From positions 1,302,001-1,366,000 of the forward strand of contig NZ_JACGFN010000001.1 of NCBI RefSeq assembly GCF_016950255.1: a DNA stretch of 64,000 nucleotides, given 5' to 3'. The notes beneath the pieces are model-generated. The model saw only the letters and a program-made list of their open reading frames with translations. It was not told the origin of the DNA and searched no databases. Position 1 is the first letter of the stretch. Each line of letters starts with the position of its first letter. The DNA is from Pectobacterium brasiliense (GTDB lineage Bacteria > Pseudomonadota > Gammaproteobacteria > Enterobacterales > Enterobacteriaceae). Positions 36,148 through 44,039 of the stretch are shown in pieces. The translations under genes were made by a program, and so were the position numbers.

Positions 36148-38157
36148 ATGAAAATAACGCGTCTTTATCCGCTTGCCTTAACCGGCATATTTCTCTCTTC
36201 CTGTGCCTTTGCCGCTCAGGACGATACGCTTGTTGTCACCGCCAGCAAACAGTCGCCCTATTCCGCCTCGGCCAATAATGTCTCCTCCACCGTCGTGACG
36301 GCACCGGAGCTGAAAGATGCTGGCGTTACCAGCACTGACAAGCTGACCCGTGTGATGCCCGGCCTCAACCTCGGCAATAACGGTAGCCTGCTGTTCCCCT
36401 CCATCTCACTGCGCGGCGTGTCTTCCGCCCAGGATTTCTACAGCCCGGCGGTGACGGTCTACGTGGACGGTGTGCCACAACTCGCCACTAACACCGTACA
36501 GGCACTCTCCGATGTGGAAAGCATCGAAATGCTGCGAGGTCCGCAGGGAACGCTGTACGGTAAAAGCGCACAGGGTGGCATTATCAACATCGTGACTCAG
36601 CAGCCGGACAGCACGCCGCGTGGCTATGTAGAAGGCGGTGTCGCCAGCCGCGACGGCTATCACGGTAAAATCAACCTCAGCGGCCCCATTCAGGATGGCC
36701 TCCTGTATGGCAGCGTTACGCTGCTGCGTCAGGTCGATTCAGGCGCGATGACCAACCCCGCCACGGGCAGCGACAATCTCGGCGGTACAAAATCCAGCGT
36801 CGGGAATCTTCGACTGCGGTTGGCCCCTGAGGGTCAGCCGTGGGAAACCAGTCTGGCACTAACGGAAGACTGCACGCGCGCCACGCAGGATACCTATCTG
36901 CCGTTTGGCGATGCCAAAAACCGGACGCTGGAGATCGCTGCGGGCGCACCCGACCCGACATTGCGCCGCTGCACGCACAGCCAGTCGCTAAGCGGAAAAT
37001 ACACCACCGATAACTGGATCTTCAGCCTGATCGGTGCATGGCAGCAGCAGAATTACGACCGCACCTTCCCGAACGGTACGCTGATTGCCGATATGCCGGA
37101 GCGCTGGAATCAGGACGTGCAGGAACTGCGAGCCGCCACGCACGGCGCAGGCCGCGCGGTGGATATGGTATTCGGCCTTTACCGGCAGAACACGCGTCAG
37201 AAACTCGATCTGACCTACATCCAGGCAGGTTCTCCGTTTATGAAAAGCAATGCCAACACATCGTCGGAGACCTTAGCCGCCTACAGCGATCTGACCTGGC
37301 ATCTGACCGACCGCATCGATCTGGGCGGCGGGCTGCGCGTATCGCACGATAGAGCCGAAACCCGTTATCGCCAGCAGTTCTCCGGCATGAACGTGGGTGA
37401 CCGCAATAGCGTCGATGACGATCAGGTACTGGGACAACTCTCCGCCAGCTATCTGCTGAACAATGACTGGCGTGTCTATACCCGCGTCGCGCAGGGCTAC
37501 AAGCCAACGGGCTTTAACTATTCGCCTGCCGCTGGCACGCAGGCCATTCCGTATAGTGCAGAGAAATCGATTAACTATGAAATCGGCTCGCGCTATCAGA
37601 GTGGCGATGTGCAGCTTCAGGGCGCGGTGTTCCACACCCACACGCGTGATATGCAGCTATATTCCGGCCCGGTCGGTATGCAAACGCTCAGCAACGCAGG
37701 TAGCGCCGACGCCAGCGGCGTAGAAATGATGCTGAAGTGGCAGTTCGTTCCCAACTGGTCATGGGATATCAACGGCACCTATGTCCGCTCTGAATTCGCT
37801 GGCGACAGTGAGAGCTATCAGGATAAACGTGTACCTTTCGTCCCGCGCTACGGGGCTGGCACTAGCCTGAACGGACTGATCGACACCTCGTTCGGCGCGT
37901 TAATGCCGCGTCTGGCCTTCAACGTGGTAGGGCCGCACTACTTCGACGGCGATAACGCGTTGCGTCAGGGGACTTATACCACCACCGACCTGCGCCTCAG
38001 TTGGCAGGCCACCGCTCGGGTGAATATCGCCGGCTATGTGGATAACGTCTTCGACCGTCGCTACCGCACCTTTGGCTTTATGAGCGGTACATCGGGCTAC
38101 GCACAGGTCAACGAAGGCCGAACCGTTGGCGTGGACGTACGGGTTGACTTGTTCTGA
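36148..38157 (+). CDS. fyuA: TonB-dependent receptor, FyuA/Psn-like (yersiniabactin receptor)
   Basis: 669 residues, almost the length of Yersinia FyuA. Signal peptide ending near AFA, TonB box (DDTLVVTASKQ), plug domain (SISLRGVSSAQDFYSPAVTV, EMLRGPQGTLYGKSAQGG) and a beta barrel ending in VDVRVDLF. Long stretches match FyuA as I remember it (NIVTQQPDSTPRGY, GPIQDGLLYGSVTLLRQVD), so ferric yersiniabactin or a very similar siderophore is the expected substrate; the Yersinia protein is also the pesticin receptor. The ATG at 36148 follows CAGGGA; the earlier ATG at 36094 lies outside the signal peptide pattern. Confidence 0.92.
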   Translation: MKITRLYPLALTGIFLSSCAFAAQDDTLVVTASKQSPYSASANNVSSTVVTAPELKDAGVTSTDKLTRVMPGLNLGNNGSLLFPSISLRGVSSAQDFYSPAVTVYVDGVPQLATNTVQALSDVESIEMLRGPQGTLYGKSAQGGIINIVTQQPDSTPRGYVEGGVASRDGYHGKINLSGPIQDGLLYGSVTLLRQVDSGAMTNPATGSDNLGGTKSSVGNLRLRLAPEGQPWETSLALTEDCTRATQDTYLPFGDAKNRTLEIAAGAPDPTLRRCTHSQSLSGKYTTDNWIFSLIGAWQQQNYDRTFPNGTLIADMPERWNQDVQELRAATHGAGRAVDMVFGLYRQNTRQKLDLTYIQAGSPFMKSNANTSSETLAAYSDLTWHLTDRIDLGGGLRVSHDRAETRYRQQFSGMNVGDRNSVDDDQVLGQLSASYLLNNDWRVYTRVAQGYKPTGFNYSPAAGTQAIPYSAEKSINYEIGSRYQSGDVQLQGAVFHTHTRDMQLYSGPVGMQTLSNAGSADASGVEMMLKWQFVPNWSWDINGTYVRSEFAGDSESYQDKRVPFVPRYGAGTSLNGLIDTSFGALMPRLAFNVVGPHYFDGDNALRQGTYTTTDLRLSWQATARVNIAGYVDNVFDRRYRTFGFMSGTSGYAQVNEGRTVGVDVRVDLF

Positions 38158-38172
38158 TTCCTGTCGTTTTAT

Positions 38173-38215
38173 CGCGGCCTTTTAATCACATTACTATGTA
38201 GGTTAAAAGGCCGCG
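38173..38215. repeat. 13-bp perfect inverted repeat behind fyuA
   Basis: CGCGGCCTTTTAA (38173-38185) and TTAAAAGGCCGCG (38203-38215) with a 17-base loop, 15 bases after the fyuA stop. It has no T-run; it may still act as a 3' stabilising hairpin or terminator. Confidence 0.5.
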
Positions 38216-38389
38216 TCATGTGCCATTCCACCACCATTCTCTCTTACAATCCGTTACCGATTAGCCTTTCTCCTTTCACCAAAGTCATATTAATGACATC
38301 GCCGCTGCCCCATACTGGCTTATCACTGATTTATCATGCCTTGTTTTTCCCCGCTACTTAGCGCTTTCTGCGCCTGCTGGAGACCCGTC

Positions 38390-39145
38390 ATGAAACGTAA
38401 CACGATCTTGATCTTCACTGTTTCTGCCATCATTTTACTCACGGCCGCGGCAATAGGCTGGAAAGTTAGCCGAGGGAACAGCAATGCACTGTGGGAGATC
38501 GTCAGCGAACAATGCGTGCCCAATCAGCAGCGCAATGGTAATCCGGCTCCTTGTCTGGAAGTTAATCTGGCAGAGGGCTACGTGCTCTTCGATGACAGAA
38601 ACGGTCCCTATCACGACTTGTTGCTCCCAACGGATAAAATTAGCGGCATCGAAAGCCCTGAACTCTTGCAGCAAAACGTACCTAATTTCTTTATGCAGGC
38701 GTGGGATCGACGCGGCCATCTTTCACGTGAAGCGGGCAAACCGATCAAAGATGACTACCTCTCGCTGGCGATTAATTCACGCTATGGACGCACGCAAAAC
38801 CAACTGCATATCCACATTGCCTGCCTGCGCCCGGAAATTTATCAAACGTTGAATCAGCAATTCCCGACGCTCTCTGCCGACTGGAAAACGCTGCCGGTCA
38901 AAATCAACGGGCATACCTATCTGGCAAAAACGCTCACGGCGAACGAACTGACCCAAAGCGATCCGTTCAAAACACTCGATCGCTACGCCCAACAGCGGGA
39001 TGAATCTATCGGCAAATACGGACTCGCAATGGTCTCCACGCCAGCAGGCGAAAAGGTACTGCTCGCCAGCAGCCTTGACGTGTTCAATATGAGTCTCGGG
39101 TCCGTGGAAGAAATTCAGGATTTTTCCTGTGCGCTGGCAAAATAG
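38390..39145 (+). CDS. cdh: CDP-diacylglycerol pyrophosphatase
   Basis: 251 residues, the same length as E. coli Cdh. One N-terminal membrane helix (ILIFTVSAIILLTAAAIGW) anchors it; the catalytic region has the HIT-like histidine motif QLHIHIACL plus the family segment LWEIVSEQCVPNQ. It hydrolyses CDP-diacylglycerol to phosphatidate and CMP at the inner membrane. The start at 38390 matches the E. coli start; the frame is open 18 codons upstream. Confidence 0.93.
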   Translation: MKRNTILIFTVSAIILLTAAAIGWKVSRGNSNALWEIVSEQCVPNQQRNGNPAPCLEVNLAEGYVLFDDRNGPYHDLLLPTDKISGIESPELLQQNVPNFFMQAWDRRGHLSREAGKPIKDDYLSLAINSRYGRTQNQLHIHIACLRPEIYQTLNQQFPTLSADWKTLPVKINGHTYLAKTLTANELTQSDPFKTLDRYAQQRDESIGKYGLAMVSTPAGEKVLLASSLDVFNMSLGSVEEIQDFSCALAK

Positions 39146-39272
39146 CCGCTGACCGCGCCAGACGGCGGCCTGCGTGCGCTGAAGCTCTATAGCAATCAAT
39201 TTGCTATAACTTATGACTTTTTGTTCATTGCGTTGCCGGCCGACCTCCGCCTAAAAAGTGGGGAAAATCGAT

Positions 39273-40229
39273 ATGTTAGGTAGCTGCAACATGCATCTGG
39301 ATTTACGGCAATTACGCAATTTTCTTGCACTGGCCGAACATGGTAGTTTTGTACAAGCCGCAGAGGCCGTCTGCCTGTCGCAATCGGCATTCAGCCGCAG
39401 CATTCAGGCGCTGGAACAAACAATGGGGCATCCGCTTATCGACCGCCAGAGCCGCCGTTTTGCACTGACGTGGCAGGGTAATACGCTGCTGCCGTTTGCG
39501 CGGCGTATGCAGGAGCTGTCGTGGGAATTGATGACCGACATGCGGCAAATCAGCGAGGCACAAGAAGGCGAACTCACATTTGGCTGCGGCCCCGCACCGT
39601 CGACCACGCTGATCCCCAAAGCGGTCGCGCATTTCCATGCCCTTCGTCCGCGCGCCAGAGTCACCTACAGTGTGGATAACTGGCAGTCCCTGCGTGAGCG
39701 GCTGCTGGCCGATGAGTGGCCTTTTATCGTTGCCGACACCTGGCAGGCCGAAATGGAAACCAACCTCCACGTACAGCCATTAAGCCAGCAGCGCTGCTTC
39801 TTTATCTGCCACTCTTCACACCCGCTGGCGCAGCAGGCAAACGTGACGCCGGACGATCTCCTGCGCTTTCCGCTCGCTTCCCCCTTTATGCCCGTTGGTA
39901 TGCGCAAGGTGCTGGCGGCGTTAACGCGCCAGCCCGATTATCGACCACAGATTCAGTGTGACCATATCTATTCCGTCTTCAGCATCCTGCGGCATACGCA
40001 GGCCATCAGCTTCGCCAGCGAGGATGGCTTTGCGCTGGGGCGATTAAGCCATCAGTTGGTAGAAATTCCGCTGACGGGCACGCCGCCGGAATGGGGAAAT
40101 ATGCAAACCCGCTTCGGTATCGTCACCTGTTTGCAAAGAACGCTGCCACCGCTGGCTGAGTTGATGATCGAAAGCATACTGGCGCAGGACAGGCTGCGCT
40201 CACCGGCTCCGGCACTGCCGACCCTGTGA
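39273..40229 (+). CDS. LysR-family transcriptional regulator
   Basis: 318 residues: a winged helix-turn-helix at the N-terminus (LRQLRNFLALAEHGSFVQAAEAVCLSQSAFSRSIQALE) and a LysR substrate-binding domain. Its location beside a sulfonate/sulfate-ester-type transporter suggests it controls that system, but it is not of obvious CysB/Cbl type (different helix-turn-helix). The start at 39273 is preferred for its GGGGA upstream; ATG at 39291 is an alternative. It is convergent with the binding-protein gene (12 bases). Confidence 0.85.
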   Translation: MLGSCNMHLDLRQLRNFLALAEHGSFVQAAEAVCLSQSAFSRSIQALEQTMGHPLIDRQSRRFALTWQGNTLLPFARRMQELSWELMTDMRQISEAQEGELTFGCGPAPSTTLIPKAVAHFHALRPRARVTYSVDNWQSLRERLLADEWPFIVADTWQAEMETNLHVQPLSQQRCFFICHSSHPLAQQANVTPDDLLRFPLASPFMPVGMRKVLAALTRQPDYRPQIQCDHIYSVFSILRHTQAISFASEDGFALGRLSHQLVEIPLTGTPPEWGNMQTRFGIVTCLQRTLPPLAELMIESILAQDRLRSPAPALPTL

Positions 40230-40241
40230 GCGCATTCGTGA

Positions 40242-41378
40242 TTATTTCGTGGGATTACCGCTAGCGTCATATACCGCCCAGTTCGATTCCAGCCCTTTGG
40301 CTTTCAGCGCCCTATCAACAAACTGGCCGGCAAACCAGTCGCTGGCCGAGAATGTGTTGCGAATCAGCCCGGCTGCTTTCGCCCGCTCGATACTGTCCTG
40401 CAAGCTGCTGAGCAGGAACGGATCGAGACGCGGCGAGCTTTGGAAAGGGAGATCTTCCGCTTTCAGCTCTTCCTGAAAAATCGCCTGCGGAATCTGACTC
40501 TGTTCGGCCATTAGCGCGGTGTATTCCGGCAGGTGCTGCGCATCGCCGATCCACTGCGCATTGTCCACCAGCACATTCACCAGTTGCTGCGTCGTGCCCG
40601 GATAACGGTCGATAAAGTCCTGCGTCGCCAGCACGGCAGCCTGTGTGGTGTTCGGCCAGCCCAGCGCCCGGCTGGTGGTCACAATATTAATGCCCTGTTT
40701 ACGCAACGCCAGCAGAGAGACGCCGCCCCACACCGCATCCACGCGTCTGGCCGCCAGCGCCGCTTTGCCTGCCGTCCAGTCAAGATTGATCACCCGTACG
40801 TCCCGCTCGTTCAGCCCGACGCTTTTAATCGCGCGCTCAAACGACAGCTGATCGGCCGTTCCCTTGTAGACTGCAATCCGCTTACCGCGTAAATCTTCAA
40901 TGCGTTGAATACCCGATTCCGGCGTCGCCGCCAGATAAGAATTAGAGCCGCGCGATCCCACCAGCACCCGCGTCGGCAATCCCCCCGCCCGACCAATAAT
41001 GGCCGCCAGATCGCCCAAATACACCACATCCAACTGCTTGTTTGCCAGCGCCTCATTCACCGCCGGGCCCGCGCCTTTAAAGAACGACCACTGAATCTTG
41101 ATGCCCTGCGGCTCAAATTCTTTCTCCAGTTGTTTTTGAATATGTGCCAACCCCAGCGGCCCGCGGATAAAAGGCTTGCTGCCTGCGCTCTGATCCGGCA
41201 AACCAATGCGAATCTCCGTCGGCTTTTGTGCATCCTGCGGTGCGTCGTCGTTTGCCTGAACGGTGGAAACGAGTGCCGCACCCATCAGCAAGGCAGTACT
41301 TAACACCTTCATCCCCCTGCGCCAGCGGGAAGATGCCGTTATCGGCGAGGCAGTGAACAACAGGGTGGTTTGTTGCAT
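40242..41378 (-). CDS. ABC transporter periplasmic binding protein (SsuA/AtsR-like)
   Basis: 378 residues with an N-terminal export signal (VLSTALLMGAALVSTVQA) and the type II binding-protein fold of the nitrate/sulfonate/taurine family (IRIGLPDQSAG, GAGPAVNEALANKQLDVVYLGD, GKRIAVYKGTADQLSFERA). Likely ligands are alkane- or aryl-sulfonates or sulfate esters. It is divergent from the permease-ATPase-sulfotransferase operon; the 237-base spacer between them should hold both promoters. Start 41378 is preceded by AAGGA. Confidence 0.87.
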   Translation of the reverse strand: MQQTTLLFTASPITASSRWRRGMKVLSTALLMGAALVSTVQANDDAPQDAQKPTEIRIGLPDQSAGSKPFIRGPLGLAHIQKQLEKEFEPQGIKIQWSFFKGAGPAVNEALANKQLDVVYLGDLAAIIGRAGGLPTRVLVGSRGSNSYLAATPESGIQRIEDLRGKRIAVYKGTADQLSFERAIKSVGLNERDVRVINLDWTAGKAALAARRVDAVWGGVSLLALRKQGINIVTTSRALGWPNTTQAAVLATQDFIDRYPGTTQQLVNVLVDNAQWIGDAQHLPEYTALMAEQSQIPQAIFQEELKAEDLPFQSSPRLDPFLLSSLQDSIERAKAAGLIRNTFSASDWFAGQFVDRALKAKGLESNWAVYDASGNPTK

Positions 41379-41615
41379 ACGGTTTTCCTTAATAATCCAT
41401 TTCATCTGCCATGAAACTAGCGAACCGTCGACATCAGGCTTAAATAACATTTACAGGTTTGCTCAGCGGAAAAAAGCATAAATCAGGGGTGACGGGCTCG
41501 AGCCACGCATATGCATTTCTTGCACGGCGACCATCGCTTTATTGCATTGGCGTTCAACGTCGAAACCTGTTTTTTATTCCCTATTCATCCAGCTGCGATG
41601 GTTTTCGGGAATAAA

Positions 41616-43220
41616 ATGAATAAGCCGATACTGCTGAAAAAAAACGCGATCGTCTGGCCTGCACTGCCGATAGCACGAGCCTATTCTCTTGTCATGCCAA
41701 TACTTGTGGTGCCACTCATCGTGCCGCTGGCGCTGCTGGCCCTGTGGTATATCAGCACCCACTACGGTTGGATGCCCGCTCAGATTCTCCCGGCTCCCGA
41801 TGTCGTCGCTAACACCGCCGTCGAACTCTGGCACAACGATCTCCTGCCGCAGCTCTTTATCAGCCTGCAACGGTTGGCGAGCGGCCTGCTGGCAGGCGTT
41901 CTGGCGGGAACGCTGCTTGGTGCGCTGATGGGCGCCTCGCGCCGCGCCGAACATCTGCTGCACCCGACGGTATACGCGCTGGCACAAATTCCAACGCTGG
42001 GCTGGATCCCGCTGTTTATGGTGCTGTTCGGGATTGATGACGGTTTAAAACTCGCGGTCATCATCAAGGCCGTGATTATCCCTGTGACGCTGCATACGCA
42101 AACGGGCGTGCGTAACGTGCCGCATGCGCTACAGGAAGTCGCTCGCACTCTGCGCCTGCCGTGGCATCAGCGTCTCATCAAATTAACGCTGCCCGCCGCG
42201 CTCCCCACCTGGTTAACCGGCTTACGGCTGGCGCTCTCGCAGGCGTGGGTGTCGCTGATTGTGGTCGAACTGCTGGCGTCATCTCAGGGCATTGGTTACC
42301 TGCTGGTATGGGGACGTCAGCTGTTTCAGTTGGATATTGTATTTGTCTGCATCGCCGTGATTGGGCTGGCGGGGCTGGCTATGGAGTGGGCAATCAATCG
42401 GCTGGAACGCCGTCTGGTCTTCTGGCCACATCCACCGCTCAGTCGCTTAACTACCGCACCGTCTCGTCGTTTATCCGCTTTGGTTTTACCTTTTCTGCTT
42501 CTGCTGCTCTGGCAACAGGCCAGCCGTTTTGGCTGGATAGACCCGCTGTTGCTGCCACCGCCCGCTGATGTATGGCACATGCTGCTGCAAGGCATCCGTG
42601 ACGGTTCGCTCACCGAGGCGATGCAGGCCAGCCTGACCCGAGCGCTTGCCGGTGCAGTATGCGGCATTATTGCGGGGCTCGTGTGCGGTGTGCTGCTGGG
42701 GCTGAATGCCACCAGCGATGCCCTCTTTACACCTACGGTCGCGACGCTGCGCCAGATCGCGCTGTTTGCCTGGCTGCCGCTGCTGACCGCTTGGGTCGGC
42801 AACGATGAAGTCGGGAAAATCACGTTTGTGGCGCTGGCCTCATTCTTTCCCATGCTGGTGGCCAGCCATCGCGGTATCCGCCAGCGTTCTCAGGCTTTAC
42901 AGGAAGTCGCACAGGTGTTGCAACTCCGTCTCTGGACACGCCTGCGGGTGCTGATCCTGCCGGGTGCCGCTCCCGCAATCTTTGCCGGTTTACGTCTGTC
43001 GCTGATTTACGCCTGGCTTGGCACCATCGGTGCGGAATATTTCATGTCATCCGGCACCGGGATCGGCAGCCTGATGATCAACGCTCAGCAGCTACTGGAT
43101 ATGCCCTTGATTATCAGCGGCATGCTGTTGATTGGATTAACGGGCGCGGTGCTCGATCGCGTCGGATTAGGTCTGGAACAGCGGATGACACGCTGGCGTT
43201 CCGCAGGAGAAATCGCATGA
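41616..43220 (+). CDS. ABC transporter permease, two permease domains fused
   Basis: 534 residues, twice the size of SsuC/TauC. Both halves carry six-helix permease domains with the EAA-type loop for the ATPase (first: EVARTLRLPWHQRLIKLTLPAALP; second: EVAQVLQLRLWTRLRVLILPGAAP). A fused permease is a feature I associate with AtsB of the Pseudomonas sulfate-ester transporter. The start at 41616 follows GGGA; upstream ATGs at 41511 and 41598 have no ribosome site. It overlaps the ATPase gene by 4 bases. Confidence 0.85.
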   Translation: MNKPILLKKNAIVWPALPIARAYSLVMPILVVPLIVPLALLALWYISTHYGWMPAQILPAPDVVANTAVELWHNDLLPQLFISLQRLASGLLAGVLAGTLLGALMGASRRAEHLLHPTVYALAQIPTLGWIPLFMVLFGIDDGLKLAVIIKAVIIPVTLHTQTGVRNVPHALQEVARTLRLPWHQRLIKLTLPAALPTWLTGLRLALSQAWVSLIVVELLASSQGIGYLLVWGRQLFQLDIVFVCIAVIGLAGLAMEWAINRLERRLVFWPHPPLSRLTTAPSRRLSALVLPFLLLLLWQQASRFGWIDPLLLPPPADVWHMLLQGIRDGSLTEAMQASLTRALAGAVCGIIAGLVCGVLLGLNATSDALFTPTVATLRQIALFAWLPLLTAWVGNDEVGKITFVALASFFPMLVASHRGIRQRSQALQEVAQVLQLRLWTRLRVLILPGAAPAIFAGLRLSLIYAWLGTIGAEYFMSSGTGIGSLMINAQQLLDMPLIISGMLLIGLTGAVLDRVGLGLEQRMTRWRSAGEIA

Positions 43221-44023
43221 CATCCACAACTCTTGACGTATCACCGCCGGTGGTGCAGTTCGATCGACTTCGTAAACAGTTTCGCGTACAGGGCGAGGCG
43301 TTAACGGTGATTGATGATTTTTCCCTGTCGATCCACAGCGGTGAACTGGTGGCGATTGTTGGCAGCAGCGGCTGCGGTAAATCCACGCTCTTGCGTATGC
43401 TGGTCGGTCTGGACAACGACTATCAGGGACGCGTGCTGGTCGAAGGGAAAACCGTGCGCGGCATCGGACGTGAGCGCGGCATGGTGTTTCAGGAACCGCG
43501 CCTGTTTCCGTGGCTGACGGTGCGGCAAAACATCGCGCTCGGGCTGGCAAATGAAGCCATCGACGAAAAAGAGCGGAAGCGTCTGATCGACCACTTTATC
43601 CAGCTCGTGCATTTGCAGGATTTTGCCGATGCCCTGCCCGCCCAGCTTTCCGGCGGCATGGCGCAGCGAGTGGCTATCGCACGTGGGCTCGTCGCCAATC
43701 CACGCATCCTGATGCTGGACGAGCCTTTTGGCGCATTGGATGCGTTGACCCGTCAACAGATGCAACAGGAGCTGCGCCGCATCCATCAGGCGGAGGGCAC
43801 CACTACGCTGCTGGTGACGCACGACGTCGAGGAAGCCGTCTATCTCGCCGATCGCGTCGTCGTGCTGGCACCGCGACCGGGACGTATCCGCCAGATTGCG
43901 ACAATTTCGCTGCCGCATCCGCGCCAACGTGACAGTCAGGCCTTCCACCAACAGTGCAGCGATTTGCTCGCCTTGCTGACGCAGCCCGCCGATACGGCGG
44001 CTCTCTCTTCTCTGAACACGTAA
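43217..44023 (+). CDS. ABC transporter ATPase (SsuB/TauB/AtsC-like)
   Basis: 268 residues with Walker A (GSSGCGKST), Q-loop (MVFQEPRLFPWLTV), signature (LSGGMAQR) and Walker B (ILMLDEPFGALD), the pattern of nitrate/sulfonate/taurine ATPases. It powers the fused permease. Translation is coupled to the permease by an ATGA overlap and the sulfotransferase-like gene follows after 16 bases. Confidence 0.9.
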   Translation: MTSTTLDVSPPVVQFDRLRKQFRVQGEALTVIDDFSLSIHSGELVAIVGSSGCGKSTLLRMLVGLDNDYQGRVLVEGKTVRGIGRERGMVFQEPRLFPWLTVRQNIALGLANEAIDEKERKRLIDHFIQLVHLQDFADALPAQLSGGMAQRVAIARGLVANPRILMLDEPFGALDALTRQQMQQELRRIHQAEGTTTLLVTHDVEEAVYLADRVVVLAPRPGRIRQIATISLPHPRQRDSQAFHQQCSDLLALLTQPADTAALSSLNT

Positions 44024-44039
44024 ATACTGGAGCACCATT

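Noticed and set aside
43301..44038. 245-codon frame antisense to the ABC ATPase
   Set aside because: The ATPase has all Walker motifs on the plus strand; this frame is a shadow.
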